Positions 28,036-37,652 are shown, counted from the first letter of the stretch. The stretch is DNA of 64,000 nt from Marinagarivorans cellulosilyticus (GCF_021655555.1 NZ_AP023086.1:4246685-4310684), one strand, 5' to 3'. Notes: generated from the letters alone by a model not told the origin. Made by a program: numbers and translations.

Positions 28036-30270
28036 TTACCCATTTTGCAGTTCGCCGCCCACACTGGCTTGAATCGAAATCTCTTTGTTATCGGGTATTT
28101 CGTTGTACCCCAGCACATGAAGCTCTGGCAGGCTGAAGCGGGTAAATTTCACCAGCATCGAGCGAATAGGTGCAGCTACTAATAATATTTGCGCTACACC
28201 GGCAGCTTCTAACTTATTGGACGCTTCAATTAACGACTGATTAAGCCTTTCGGCTAATTGCGGTTCGATAAAGTTTGAAGGGTCCGCGCCAACTTTTTGT
28301 GCTTGTTGCAGTGACTGTAGCAACAAGTGTTCCAGCGAGGCATCTAGGGTAATAACATTTAATGTGGGCTCGTTACCGATAATGTTTTGCACAATTTGCC
28401 GCGAAAGTGCAACGCGCGCATGGCCCGTTAATGCCGCAATATCGGCGTTTTTATCGCCGTGTGCGGCTAGCGCTTCTACGATGGAGCGCTTATCGCGAAT
28501 GCTCACTTGCTCGCGCAATAAATTTTGCAGCACCTTAAGTAACTGGTTAACGGTAAGCGTGTTAGGGACTAACTCTTCTACTAATTTTGGCGATTGCTCG
28601 GCTAATAAATCGAGCCACTTCTGCACATCTTCATGGCCCATTAGCTCGTGGGTATGCTTTTGCACTAGCTGGTTTAAATGCGTTGCCACAACGGTGGCTG
28701 TATCAACTACCGTATAACCGAGGGTTTGCGCTTGGTCTTTTTGGCTATCGTCAATCCATATGGCATCTAAACCAAAGGCAGGGTCTTTTGCTGGCGTGCC
28801 ATTCACCGGGCCAAATACTTCACCGGGGTTAATCGCCATAAACTTGTCGGCAAACACTTCGCCGGCCCCTACCTCTACCCCCATTAAGGTAATGCGGTAA
28901 GCATTAGGCAGTAAGTCTAAGTTGTCGCGAATATGCACCGGTGGAATCAAAAAGCCTACGTCTTGCGAGAGCTTTTTGCGTACGCCTTTAATACGGCCCA
29001 ATAATTCACCGCGCTGGTTTTTGTCCACCAATGGGATTAAGCGATAGCCCACTTCCAAGCCTAAAATATCAACCGGTGTTACATCGTCCCAACTGACTTC
29101 TACCGGCTCGTCGGTGGCTTGCTGATGCTCTAAGGCCGGCGCACTGCCACCACCGCCACTAGGCATTAATGGTGCTGGTTCGCCATTAATGGTTCTAGCG
29201 CCCATTCCTCGATCGTCGGTTTCGTCCACTAGCTCGGCCACATCACGCTTAAAGTGAATGTAATACGCTAACGAGCCACAAATAGCCGCTAAACCTAAAA
29301 ACGCCACATGCGGCATGCCCGGGATGGACCCCATAATGGCCAAAATAAACGCCGCTATACCCAACGCTTTAGGCGAGGCAAACATCTGCCCGGTCACCTG
29401 GTTGCCCATATCCTCAGAGCTATTCACACGGGTGACCATAATTGCCGCGGCGGTCGATAACAGCAAAGACGGCACTTGCGCCACCAAACCATCACCAATG
29501 GTTAACAATACATATTTTTCTAGCGCATCCGAAAACTCCAGCGAATGCTGCGCCATCCCTACAATTAAACCACCAATAATGTTGATAATAAGAATCAAAA
29601 TACCGGCTACGGAATCGCCGCGTACAAACTTACTGGCACCATCCATAGAGCCATAAAAGTCGGCCTCTTGCGAAACCTCGGCCCGGCGAATTCGGGCTTC
29701 GTCTTGGTCGATTAACCCGGCATTCAAATCGGCATCAATCGCCATTTGTTTACCCGGCATGGCATCCAAGGTAAAGCGCGCGCTTACTTCAGAAATACGC
29801 CCTGCACCTTTGGTAACAACCACAAAGTTGATAATCACAAGGATAATAAACACCACCAAACCAACGGCAAAGTTACCGCCAATAACCACCTCGCCAAAGG
29901 CTTGAATCACTTTACCGGCGGCTGCGCCACCTTGATGCCCTTCCAACAAAACCACGCGCGTAGAGGCCACATTCAACGCCAACCGTAATAAAGTCGCTAC
30001 TAGCAGAATCGTCGGGAAAATGGCGAAATCGGTAGGTTTTAGTGTATACACGCTCACCAGCAACACCACGATAGAAAGCGCAATATTGAACGAGAAAAAT
30101 GCATCCAATAAAAAAGGCGGCAACGGCATTGTCATCATGCCAAGCAGCATGAGCAGCAGGATAGGCACAGACAAATTGCCGTGCCACATAGCCCTAGCAC
30201 CGCGCATTGCCTTATCGCGCGTCATCGTCTGCGGCACTTGCCGCAGGTGTTGAAACAGAGAAATCGACAT
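28036..30270 (-). CDS. flhA: Flagellar type III export protein FlhA
   Basis: The 744-residue protein has about eight membrane helices in the first 340 residues, the FHIPEP-type signature region (AGRISEVSARFTLDAMPGKQ and DADLNAGLID), and a large cytoplasmic domain. It is the export-gate component that receives chaperone-substrate complexes. The ATG at 30270 is preferred to the in-frame TTG at 30273. It is the most upstream gene of the block in this window; flhB and the earlier flagellar genes are not here. Confidence 0.95.
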   Translation of the reverse strand: MSISLFQHLRQVPQTMTRDKAMRGARAMWHGNLSVPILLLMLLGMMTMPLPPFLLDAFFSFNIALSIVVLLVSVYTLKPTDFAIFPTILLVATLLRLALNVASTRVVLLEGHQGGAAAGKVIQAFGEVVIGGNFAVGLVVFIILVIINFVVVTKGAGRISEVSARFTLDAMPGKQMAIDADLNAGLIDQDEARIRRAEVSQEADFYGSMDGASKFVRGDSVAGILILIINIIGGLIVGMAQHSLEFSDALEKYVLLTIGDGLVAQVPSLLLSTAAAIMVTRVNSSEDMGNQVTGQMFASPKALGIAAFILAIMGSIPGMPHVAFLGLAAICGSLAYYIHFKRDVAELVDETDDRGMGARTINGEPAPLMPSGGGGSAPALEHQQATDEPVEVSWDDVTPVDILGLEVGYRLIPLVDKNQRGELLGRIKGVRKKLSQDVGFLIPPVHIRDNLDLLPNAYRITLMGVEVGAGEVFADKFMAINPGEVFGPVNGTPAKDPAFGLDAIWIDDSQKDQAQTLGYTVVDTATVVATHLNQLVQKHTHELMGHEDVQKWLDLLAEQSPKLVEELVPNTLTVNQLLKVLQNLLREQVSIRDKRSIVEALAAHGDKNADIAALTGHARVALSRQIVQNIIGNEPTLNVITLDASLEHLLLQSLQQAQKVGADPSNFIEPQLAERLNQSLIEASNKLEAAGVAQILLVAAPIRSMLVKFTRFSLPELHVLGYNEIPDNKEISIQASVGGELQNG

Positions 30271-30826
30271 CAAAAACCGCCCAAACTTTGACGAAAAATA
30301 CGTAATGTTCAGGCTATCGCAAGATGTGTTCCTAAATGAAAAGTCGCCTTAATCCTAGAAAGCGCAATTGAGAGTCAAGCGGATGGGAGTCAACAAGATC
30401 CGGATTGCCTTGGTGTGCATAGCGCGTAATAAAAATGTGTAATCGCCTTATTTAGTGACGAATCATTTTTTATCCCGCTTTCAGGAATACGTCGGTTCAA
30501 CAGGTCCTATACCCCCAATAATTAGAACCCAATAAAAAGCCTCTAAAAACACAAATTTTGGCCAAAAAAAGAAAAATATAGGCAGTAAAGATAAAAAAAA
30601 ATAATAATCCGGGTAAAACCGTGAATACCATCATAAATACCAAGCAGTATCTGCTCTACCATGATTCACGAACTCGGATTCAGACGGTTAATTGAAAGGC
30701 ATTCGATTTCGGCGCGGTGAAAAGCGTTCAGTGCAAGCAAGGGCCTCTTAACGCACTAGCAAGCACTTTAACCACACGAGTAATACTCAATAACAATAAT
30801 TCACTGATCAAACAATAGGCTAACCT
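30271..30826. other. Intergenic region between flhA and the DUF1592 gene
   Basis: This divergent 556-bp region is A/T-rich, with long A runs near 30560-30605. An imperfect inverted repeat (GTGAATACCAT near 30620 and ATGATTCAC near 30661) lies about 160 bp before the DUF1592 start and could be an operator. No ORF, RNA gene or clear sigma-54 or sigma-28 promoter was recognised. Confidence 0.4.
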
Positions 30827-33253
30827 ATGTTTCGTTTCCAAAAACTGTCACTAACGGTGGTCTTTGCGTCTGTTCTTGCTGCATGCGGCGGAGCGGATTC
30901 AAACAAGGATGAAATAACGAGCTCCAGCAACTCGAACCCCATCAGCTCTACTTCCAGCCTCCAATCTTCAAGCACTGCGAGTTCTCAATCGGTTGTAGAG
31001 CAGCCCCAAGAATTCGAATTCGACCCCGTCGTCGCGCTGGCGATTAATGCCGGCGGCGAGGAAATCACCGGCACAGATGGCATTCGCTACGCGGCCGATG
31101 CCTATTTCAGTGAAGGCAATACCTATTCAACGGAAGGCGCAATTGATCTCACAGACAATGATGCGCTTTATCAATCGGAGCGATGGAACGCGGGCAATTT
31201 ACTTTACGAAATTCCCATGGCCAATGGCATCTACGATATCACGCTTAAATTTGCGGAAGTCTTCCACGATACCGCCGGCGCTCGTGCTTTTGACATCGCA
31301 CTTGAGGGCACAGCCGTAACTACGGGCTTAGATCTGGTAGCCCAAGTCGGCCCTTTAGCCGCACATGACATCCAATACCATGGTGTTGAGGTCAGCGATG
31401 GTACATTAACAATCGAGCTGACAGGAACCCTCGACAACCCCAAAATTTCCGCTATTGTCGTCTATCGTGAACCCAATGGTGGCGATATTTATCGTCAGCA
31501 ATGCCTTGGCTGTCACGGCAATGAAAAAGGCGAGGCTGCTATCACCGGCGGCGCGCTTACCGCATCTGAATGCCGCGCTTGCTCTTCACTCGACAATTTA
31601 GCAAGCTTTATCGATATCGCCATGCCGGCTACCAAGGCGTCTTGGTGTAAAGGTCAGTGCAGCATCGATGTCGCTAATTACATCCTCGATAACTTCGCGG
31701 GCTTTAACGGGATTCCCGAAGAGGCTCCCGTTGAACAAGTCCCGCTTGCGGGCGATATTGCCGCTTGCGAGCAAGGCGAAGATGCAGCCTTTGGCGGCCT
31801 ACGTCGCTTGACGCGTGTTGAGTATCAAAACTTAGTTTCACAGCTGTTCAACGACACCAACGACTATACCGGCAACTTCGGCAAAGACGGCAAGCTGGGC
31901 AACTTCAATATCAATGTTGAAGTGCCTATCTCTGGCTTACAAACCGACCAGTATATGGAAGTTGGCGCCACTGTAGCGCAATCTGCGGCGGCCAATCTAA
32001 ACCGTTGGGCACCGTGCACCTCTGAAGACGTTAATTGCGTTAACGACATTATCGATAATGTCGTCAGCCGCGCCTACCGCCGCCCGTTAACCTCCGACGA
32101 CAGAGCACGCTTGCTGGCGATCTTCCAAGACTCCGCTGGTGGCTTTGAAACCGCGTTGGCTACTATGCTGCAAGCGGTATTGTCCTCGCCCTATTTCCTA
32201 TATCACTTGGAATTTGGTACAGACCAACACCTACCGTCGGGCGTAGTGCCTTTATCGTCACACGAGATAGCGGCTCGGCTATCGTTCTTCTTGTGGCGCA
32301 GTGCGCCAGATGCAGCGCTGCTATCGGCAGCACAAGCCAACCAGCTGCAAACGCCCGCGCAAATCGAAAGCCAAGCACGGCGCATGCTGCAAGACCCGCG
32401 CGCAAAGGTCGCTGTTGGGCGCTTCCACCTAGAGTGGCTTAAACTCGCCTACCCCGAGGCCGGTGCCGCCAACGAGGCCGAAGCAATCGCAGCCATCGAA
32501 GATACCGTACGCACCGTGACTGAGCTAACTTACGCCGACAACGGCGACTTTAAAGACTTGTTTTCCGTGTCTTATGGTTTCTTGAACGATGTCACTAAAG
32601 ACCTGTACAGCGTGACAGGTTCTGCCACCGCGCTCGGCTCGAACGGGTTCGATAAATACGCGCTTGCCCCCATCCAGCGCGGCGGCATTTTAAGCCGTGC
32701 CGGCTTCTTGAGCTTTAACACCCCACCGTCTGGTCGCGGCAAATTCGTTCGTGAGCAACTATTGTGTGGCGTCATTCCGCTGCCGCCGGCAGATTTTATT
32801 CCGGAGGCACCAGAGGGCGACCCCAATAGTCCACCGCGCGAACGCTGGGCCGAGCATGTGACCAACCCCGCTTGCGGCGGCTGCCACCGACTGATGGACC
32901 CTCTTGGCTTTGGCTTTGACCATTATGACGACCACGGTCAGTGGCGCTCGATGGTGGGCACTTGGCCAGTCGATGCCACCGGCGAGATCGTTGAAACTAC
33001 CGATATCGATGGCTTATTCGATGGCCATGTCGAGCTGCAGCAAATCTTATCCACCAGTGTAGACACCCAGGCCTGCTATGCCGTGCAATGGTTTAGGTTT
33101 GCGATTGGTCGTCAGCCAGGCCTAAAAGACAGCTGTGCGCTGGCCGAGATCAATCAAATAGCCAGCAACGAAAACTACAACATCCGCGAGGTGATGATTG
33201 CCATCACTCAATCGGACGCATTCCGCTTTCGCCGCGCTGAACCCGCGCAATAA
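30827..33253 (+). CDS. Secreted DUF1592-type lipoprotein with malectin and cytochrome-c-like motifs
   Basis: The 808-residue protein has a lipobox (LAAC, Cys20) and a Ser-rich linker (about 28-60). A malectin-like carbohydrate-binding domain follows (about 68-212, with ALAINAGGEE and VFHDTAGARAFDIALEG). Next is a CLGCH heme-type motif near 226, then the DUF1587/DUF1595/DUF1592/DUF1588/DUF1585 series (LRRLTRVEYQNLVSQLF near 325, AYRRPLTSDDRARLL near 415, SSHEIAARLSFFLWR near 480, GILSRAGFLSFNTPPSGRGKF near 625). A second CXXCH, CGGCH, lies near 683. This domain set is common in Planctomycetes and some polysaccharide degraders, almost always next to DUF1552; its reaction is unknown. Extracytoplasmic redox work on glycans is an inference from the domains. 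Confidence 0.88.
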   Translation: MFRFQKLSLTVVFASVLAACGGADSNKDEITSSSNSNPISSTSSLQSSSTASSQSVVEQPQEFEFDPVVALAINAGGEEITGTDGIRYAADAYFSEGNTYSTEGAIDLTDNDALYQSERWNAGNLLYEIPMANGIYDITLKFAEVFHDTAGARAFDIALEGTAVTTGLDLVAQVGPLAAHDIQYHGVEVSDGTLTIELTGTLDNPKISAIVVYREPNGGDIYRQQCLGCHGNEKGEAAITGGALTASECRACSSLDNLASFIDIAMPATKASWCKGQCSIDVANYILDNFAGFNGIPEEAPVEQVPLAGDIAACEQGEDAAFGGLRRLTRVEYQNLVSQLFNDTNDYTGNFGKDGKLGNFNINVEVPISGLQTDQYMEVGATVAQSAAANLNRWAPCTSEDVNCVNDIIDNVVSRAYRRPLTSDDRARLLAIFQDSAGGFETALATMLQAVLSSPYFLYHLEFGTDQHLPSGVVPLSSHEIAARLSFFLWRSAPDAALLSAAQANQLQTPAQIESQARRMLQDPRAKVAVGRFHLEWLKLAYPEAGAANEAEAIAAIEDTVRTVTELTYADNGDFKDLFSVSYGFLNDVTKDLYSVTGSATALGSNGFDKYALAPIQRGGILSRAGFLSFNTPPSGRGKFVREQLLCGVIPLPPADFIPEAPEGDPNSPPRERWAEHVTNPACGGCHRLMDPLGFGFDHYDDHGQWRSMVGTWPVDATGEIVETTDIDGLFDGHVELQQILSTSVDTQACYAVQWFRFAIGRQPGLKDSCALAEINQIASNENYNIREVMIAITQSDAFRFRRAEPAQ

Positions 33254-33278
33254 GCCACAGAGTCATCGGAGCATTGTT

Positions 33279-34649
33279 ATGAGTATTCTGATCAAAACGG
33301 ATAAAAATAAATGGACTCGCCGAGCTTTAATTCGTGGCATGGGCGTTGGGGCGGCATCGGCACTGCTGCCCGTGCTAGAAGCAGATGCACAGGATTCGGC
33401 ACCCAAACGCGTAATTATTATGACCACGCCGAACGGCATCGCCCCCGAAGTGGAGCCTGTAGGCAGCCAAACCAATTGGCAATTTGGTTCGGCCGCAAGC
33501 ACCCTGAATGATGTCCGCTCGGATATCACCTATCTGCGCGGCATTGATTTAAAAACCTACACCACCAACCGAATCCCCAACGACCACCCGCCGGTCATCC
33601 ATCAGCTGTTAACCGCATCGGATTCGATTGACCCTATGGACGGCAGCAACCCAGCTGTTTCGGGTACTTGGCTAGCAAGCGGTCAATCCATCGACCAATT
33701 CTTAGCGGATCGGCTAATGGCTAACCCCGCCACGCAGACGCGTTTTCGATCGATTGTCGCGGGTGCCGATTGCGGCGCATTTGCTTGGCAGCAAGTTTAT
33801 CGCCAACCGCAAGAGCCCATATTCCCAGAAAATAACGCCGGTAATTTGCACGCGCGTATATTCGAGGGCGTCACCCCGGGCGGCGGCCAACCAGACCCTG
33901 CGTTGATCGCCGAACTGGCCCGGCGTAAAAGTGTTGTCGATTCTGTGCAGGATGAGCTGAATGCTGTTTTGTCGCGAGTCGGTAGCGCCGATAAACAGAA
34001 AATTGAATCCCATATCAATGCTATTCGCGAAATCGAACAGCGCCTCGATTTTGATCAGCAATCTTCGGCGGGGGCAGCCTGCGAGGTGCCCAACCTACGT
34101 GGCACACCCGGATCACAAGACGATCAACATCGACTTAAAGGCACGAACATGATGGACATCATCGCCAATGCCTTCGCCTGTGATCAAACCCGTGTTGCCA
34201 CCTTGCAGTGGGCGAACGGTGCCTCGGGTATTCGTTTTAGCTCGCTAGGCATCGATGAAGGCCACCATGATCTCACACACGATAATTTCGGCCCCAACGC
34301 GGGTAAACGCGCACAAATTGCTGGTTGGTATGCCGAGCGCTTCAAATACTTTATCGAAAAACTCAAGTCGATTCCGGAGGGTAGCGGTAGCGTACTCGAC
34401 AATACCGTCATTTTATGGACATCGGAGCACAACGGTGCCCAACAGCACGGGCGAACTAACATTCCATTTTTCTTGGCGGGCGGGCTCGGGGGGGCATTTA
34501 ACACTGGCCAGTTTTTGGATTTCTCCGGTAATTCACTGGCACACAATGATGTGTATGTATCCTTGGCACAAGGGGTCGGTCTTTCGGACGTAACCAGCTT
34601 TGGAAAAGCCAGCTTAGTACGCGGACCAGTGCCGGGGCTACTGGCTTAA
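33279..34649 (+). CDS. Tat-exported DUF1552 protein
   Basis: The ATG at 33279 has GGAG 7 bp upstream; an earlier frame-open ATG at 33198 lies inside the upstream gene. The 456-residue protein has a twin-arginine signal (TRRALIRGMGVGAASALLP, R14-R15), so it is probably exported folded, possibly with a cofactor. The C-terminal part (WTSEHNGAQQHGRTNIPFFLAGG, then HNDVYVSLAQGVG) resembles the DUF1501/sulfatase-like fold. DUF1552 genes are nearly always paired with DUF1592 genes; here the gap is 25 bp. The substrate is unknown. Confidence 0.88.
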   Translation: MSILIKTDKNKWTRRALIRGMGVGAASALLPVLEADAQDSAPKRVIIMTTPNGIAPEVEPVGSQTNWQFGSAASTLNDVRSDITYLRGIDLKTYTTNRIPNDHPPVIHQLLTASDSIDPMDGSNPAVSGTWLASGQSIDQFLADRLMANPATQTRFRSIVAGADCGAFAWQQVYRQPQEPIFPENNAGNLHARIFEGVTPGGGQPDPALIAELARRKSVVDSVQDELNAVLSRVGSADKQKIESHINAIREIEQRLDFDQQSSAGAACEVPNLRGTPGSQDDQHRLKGTNMMDIIANAFACDQTRVATLQWANGASGIRFSSLGIDEGHHDLTHDNFGPNAGKRAQIAGWYAERFKYFIEKLKSIPEGSGSVLDNTVILWTSEHNGAQQHGRTNIPFFLAGGLGGAFNTGQFLDFSGNSLAHNDVYVSLAQGVGLSDVTSFGKASLVRGPVPGLLA

Positions 34650-34694
34650 CTATTCCTAAAAATACAAGCAAAAAGAGGATGTTGATAACGAACC

Positions 34695-34721
34695 AAAAAA
34701 GCGCTGAAGATATCAGCGCTT
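34695..34721 (-). terminator. Terminator of the VPEID-CTERM gene
   Basis: A perfect 9-bp stem (AAGCGCTGA/TCAGCGCTT) with a 5-base loop is followed on the minus strand by a T6 run (plus-strand A at 34695-34700). It lies 75 bp after the stop of the minus-strand gene. It also faces the DUF1552 gene, although the plus strand lacks a T run. Confidence 0.75.
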
Positions 34722-34741
34722 AGGGGGCTTAAGCTACAAGG

Positions 34742-34772
34742 CGTCGCCTGTGACCTTGGTCAGTCAAGGCGA
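34742..34772. other. Imperfect hairpin between converging genes
   Basis: An inverted repeat built from GTCGCCT...AGGCGAC with an inner TGACC/GGTCA stem lies between the two converging genes, next to the terminator. It may be a second, weaker 3'-end structure. Confidence 0.35.
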
Positions 34773-34795
34773 CACAAGGCGACAAGATGAATAGC

Positions 34796-35410
34796 TTAGG
34801 TTAGTGAGCGTGAACGCTTACGCTCTCTCACAACCGTAAGCAAGCCAATAAGGAGCGCCATAGCGATACCGCCAGAGGCAGCATCGATTTCGGGTACCGA
34901 GTGAGCTTCGCCGCGGGTATACATGCGAACGTATGAATACTCGTCGCCAACGAAGTCTTCGTCTGGCTGGAAACGGCCGCTATTGTTGCCGAGGCCAGCA
35001 AAGTAGTACGCTGACCAGTTTTCGCTCTGTTTGTCGCTACCTTGTTTTACGACAAACATCGCATCTTCAAAGTTGCTCAACGCAGCACTATCAAACTCCC
35101 AAAAGTAGTTGCCGCTGGTGCCCGTGGTGGCGGAAAGGCTTCCAGTTTCGGTGCCAGTGTCGTATTCAAAAGTACCGGCAAGTGACCAGTCATTGAACAG
35201 CCAGTTTGTCACGGCAGCGTCTATATCTTTTTTCTTGTTACTGCCGGATTGGCAATCGTTAGCACTGAGGTAGTCGGCGGATAGTGGCGCTAGGACCTGG
35301 AAGTCGCTGGCATCACAGTCAACTGCGAACGCTTGAGTGGACATTAGCATGCTAGCTGCAGCGCCTAGCGTGGCGAATTTGATTTTCGTAAGTAAAGCAA
35401 ATTTAGACAT
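34796..35410 (-). CDS. VPEID-CTERM sorted exported protein
   Basis: The 204-residue protein has a signal peptide ending near AFA (residue 29), a short extracytoplasmic domain, and a C-terminal sorting signal: VPEID at residues 172-176, a hydrophobic helix, and a final basic cluster (RERKRSRS). VPEID-CTERM is a variant of PEP-CTERM recognised by a dedicated exosortase; none is in this window. The start at 35410 has AAGG 6 bp upstream. The central domain was not recognised. An ISL3 element begins 57 bp upstream of the start codon and has probably separated the gene from its promoter. Confidence 0.8.
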   Translation of the reverse strand: MSKFALLTKIKFATLGAAASMLMSTQAFAVDCDASDFQVLAPLSADYLSANDCQSGSNKKKDIDAAVTNWLFNDWSLAGTFEYDTGTETGSLSATTGTSGNYFWEFDSAALSNFEDAMFVVKQGSDKQSENWSAYYFAGLGNNSGRFQPDEDFVGDEYSYVRMYTRGEAHSVPEIDAASGGIAMALLIGLLTVVRERKRSRSLT

Positions 35411-35467
35411 GTTTAACCTTATTAATTGTTCACATTCAGCGGCTCGATAAAGCAAGTAATAAGCCAG

Positions 35468-35491
35468 GGGTCTTCTCCGCTTTAGTGAGGT
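35468..35491 (+). repeat. ISL3 left terminal inverted repeat
   Basis: The left end begins GGGTCTTCTCCGC and pairs with the right end over 24 bp with a single difference at the third base (G against C of the family-like GGCTCTTC). Confidence 0.93.
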
Positions 35492-35563
35492 AAAAAGAGA
35501 TGCTAAGACCCGCCATATCCGTTGAAATGTAAGGTTCTCACGCCACTACACTTAAACGAATAT

Positions 35564-36796
35564 ATGAGCCTTAACATCTCCAGCAAAATTTTGAGCCTTC
35601 CTGGTCAGCGTGTCAAACAAGTTCAGCATGACTTGGCCCTGCAAAGATTGACTATACACTGCAAGCGAGACCGTCGTTATAGAGCGATTGACCCGTCAAG
35701 TAATGAGGCGGCCAACATCAACCGATACTTGCGCAGAACGATCCGTGATGTCCCTTTGTGTGGCTTCGAGTGCTATTTGGAAGTTGAGCTCGCTCAAGTT
35801 GTGACGACTTGCGGTAGGCGTCTAATGGAGGCTTGCGAATTTGTCGATACAGGCAATCGCTATACTCAAAGATTTTGCCAGTTGGTGAGCGGATTGTGTC
35901 GCCATATGAGTATCAGCACGGTCAGTCGGCACCTAAAGCTACGATGGGAAACGGTGAAAAATATGGATAAATTTCACCTAGAGAAAACGTTGCCTGCACT
36001 TAATCCTGAAAAATTAATTGACTTAAAATATCTTGGGGTCGATGAAGTCGCTAGAGCCAAAGGCCATGATTATATGACGGTGATTTATGACATGGAATCC
36101 GGTCATTTAATTGGCGTTGAGACAGGCCGTAAAGCCGAGGTGTTGACAGCGTTTCTAAAGCGCTTACCAGCACAAACCGCTGAAAACATAGAGGCGGTAG
36201 CCATGGATATGGGGCCAGCCTATCAAAAATCGGTACGCGAATGCTTGCCTAATGCTGACATTGTTTTCGATCGGTTTCATGTGATGCAAAACTACAGTAA
36301 AGCCATGAGCAATCAGCGTAGGATCGAGTTCAGAAAGGCGGATCGCGCAGGCAAAGAGCAGCTTAAAGGTACCCACTACCTGTTGTTAAAAAATGCCGAC
36401 AAGTTAAATGATAAACAAGCCAATAAACTCCAGACATTGCTCGAAAATAATTCCAATATCAATACACTTTATATACTCAAAGAGCAGCTCCAAGCTTTGT
36501 GGAATGCAGGGAATTATGACGCCATGATGAATGCATTGGAGCAGTGGTGCGACATCGCGGAACAGACGAATATGCTCTATCTCAAGAAATTTGCAAAGTC
36601 ACTAAGGAAGCATAGCGTAGGCATTTGTAACTACGGAAAACACGGGCTGACTAGCGCCAGAATTGAAGCCGGCAATGTCAGCATTGGCATGATTCGCAAG
36701 CGAGCAAGAGGCATCAAGGATACCGAGTACTTCAAGCTAAAAATAAGGCAATCATCGATGCCTGACGAGCAATCCATGTTCTATGGAAGCCACTAG
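35564..36796 (+). CDS. ISL3-family transposase
   Basis: The protein of 410 residues has the ISL3 DDE domain: YLGVDEVARAKGHDYMTVIYD with the first Asp, AMDMGPAYQKSVRECLPNAD with the second, and a C-terminal Glu in the SARIEAGN region. The N-terminal zinc-finger/HTH part is present. The ATG at 35564 is preferred; an in-frame ATG at 35522 would also lie inside the element. There are no internal stops. Confidence 0.92.
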   Translation: MSLNISSKILSLPGQRVKQVQHDLALQRLTIHCKRDRRYRAIDPSSNEAANINRYLRRTIRDVPLCGFECYLEVELAQVVTTCGRRLMEACEFVDTGNRYTQRFCQLVSGLCRHMSISTVSRHLKLRWETVKNMDKFHLEKTLPALNPEKLIDLKYLGVDEVARAKGHDYMTVIYDMESGHLIGVETGRKAEVLTAFLKRLPAQTAENIEAVAMDMGPAYQKSVRECLPNADIVFDRFHVMQNYSKAMSNQRRIEFRKADRAGKEQLKGTHYLLLKNADKLNDKQANKLQTLLENNSNINTLYILKEQLQALWNAGNYDAMMNALEQWCDIAEQTNMLYLKKFAKSLRKHSVGICNYGKHGLTSARIEAGNVSIGMIRKRARGIKDTEYFKLKIRQSSMPDEQSMFYGSH

Positions 36797-36799
36797 ATC

Positions 36800-36823
36800 A
36801 CCTCACTAAAGCGGAGAAGAGCC
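36800..36823 (-). repeat. ISL3 right terminal inverted repeat
   Basis: The reverse complement begins GGCTCTTCTCCGC and matches the left end over 24 bp with one mismatch. It is directly followed by the second copy of the TAAGCCAG target duplication. Confidence 0.93.
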
Positions 36824-37033
36824 TAAGCCAGAAAAATAAAACCATAATAAACAGTAGCTTAGGACACTTTCGTATCAACGATGTAAACCTATTCGACGCG
36901 GCAGTTGGTTTTATTATGGCCGCAGATCCCGCTCTACCATAATGCGCATTAGTTGCCCCACTTTTCGCATCGGTAGCGTCAAGGCTACTGACTAGCTCCA
37001 AGCCGCCGTCAGCTCAGGGCCGCCTAGTAATAA

Positions 37034-37652
37034 TTAGACAGTCAGTAGAATTTTTGCTCTATAGTCATCATCAATAGCGGAGGCCATGACTCGGTGTTTT
37101 AATCTGCGCTTACTCCTATCGTTAACCTTTAGCAGATTCATCCAAAACCTTTTTATAACAGCCATTGCAGCCGCTCCAGATGCGAGCCTACATTCATCCT
37201 CTTTAAAGGTAACATCGAGTTGCCAGTGGCTTCGAACTGCAAAGACCCCGCGTTTCGCGTCAACTGTCAAAGAGCTTAAATACCAAGAAACTTCTGAGGA
37301 CTTTTTTCGCCTTTTATTGTTTTGGTGTTCGACACGAATCAGTGAATTAGCATCGCACCATTTTCTCGCTGAATTAACCCAGTCGCTACTTTCTACATGA
37401 TGCGTTTTTCTTTGCTCAATTCGACCATGACCTTTATCAACTTATTCATCGGTGTCATGGGGTATATTGGCAAAGTCTTCGCGTCTTAATTTGTGGTAAT
37501 ACGCTTCTATTTCAGTACGTAACGCGTTTTGGTTGTCTTTTAGTTGGAGCACAATCGCCTCCCTTACAGCGGACTTTATCGACTACTTTGACTTGGCACC
37601 CCATTGCATCCGTTGTAACAACGGCACCGTTAATATCGATTAGATCAAGCGC
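37034..37652 (-). pseudogene. Decayed ISAs1-family transposase
   Basis: The minus strand encodes, in order, LIDINGAVVTTDAMGCQVK, a frameshift after KGGD, LQLKDNQNALRTEIEAYY, an in-frame TAA, GHGRIEQR, and finally RSHWQLDVTFKEDECRLASG with a C-terminal IDDDYRAKILLTV. These are the ordered landmarks of ISAs1 transposases. The N-terminal third is missing. One frameshift and one stop show it is inactive. CAGGGCCGCC at 37016-37025 may be the remaining element end. Confidence 0.82.

Larger units (their letters stand above)
35468..36823 (+). mobile_element. Intact ISL3-family insertion sequence
   Basis: The 1356-bp element is bounded by 24-bp terminal inverted repeats that differ at one position. 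It is flanked by an exact 8-bp direct repeat, TAAGCCAG, at 35460-35467 and 36824-36831, the target duplication length of the ISL3 family. It carries one transposase gene with an open frame, so it may still be active. The clean duplication points to a recent insertion. Confidence 0.95.

Noticed and set aside
24448..30826. Sigma-28 or sigma-54 promoters for the flagellar block
   Set aside because: I looked at the gaps before cheY and flhA for the TAAA/GCCGATAA and TGGCAC/TTGC patterns and found no match good enough to report.
36798..37001. 67-codon minus-strand open frame right of the ISL3 element
   Set aside because: Its C-terminal codons lie inside the ISL3 end, so it is created by the insertion; no family was recognised.
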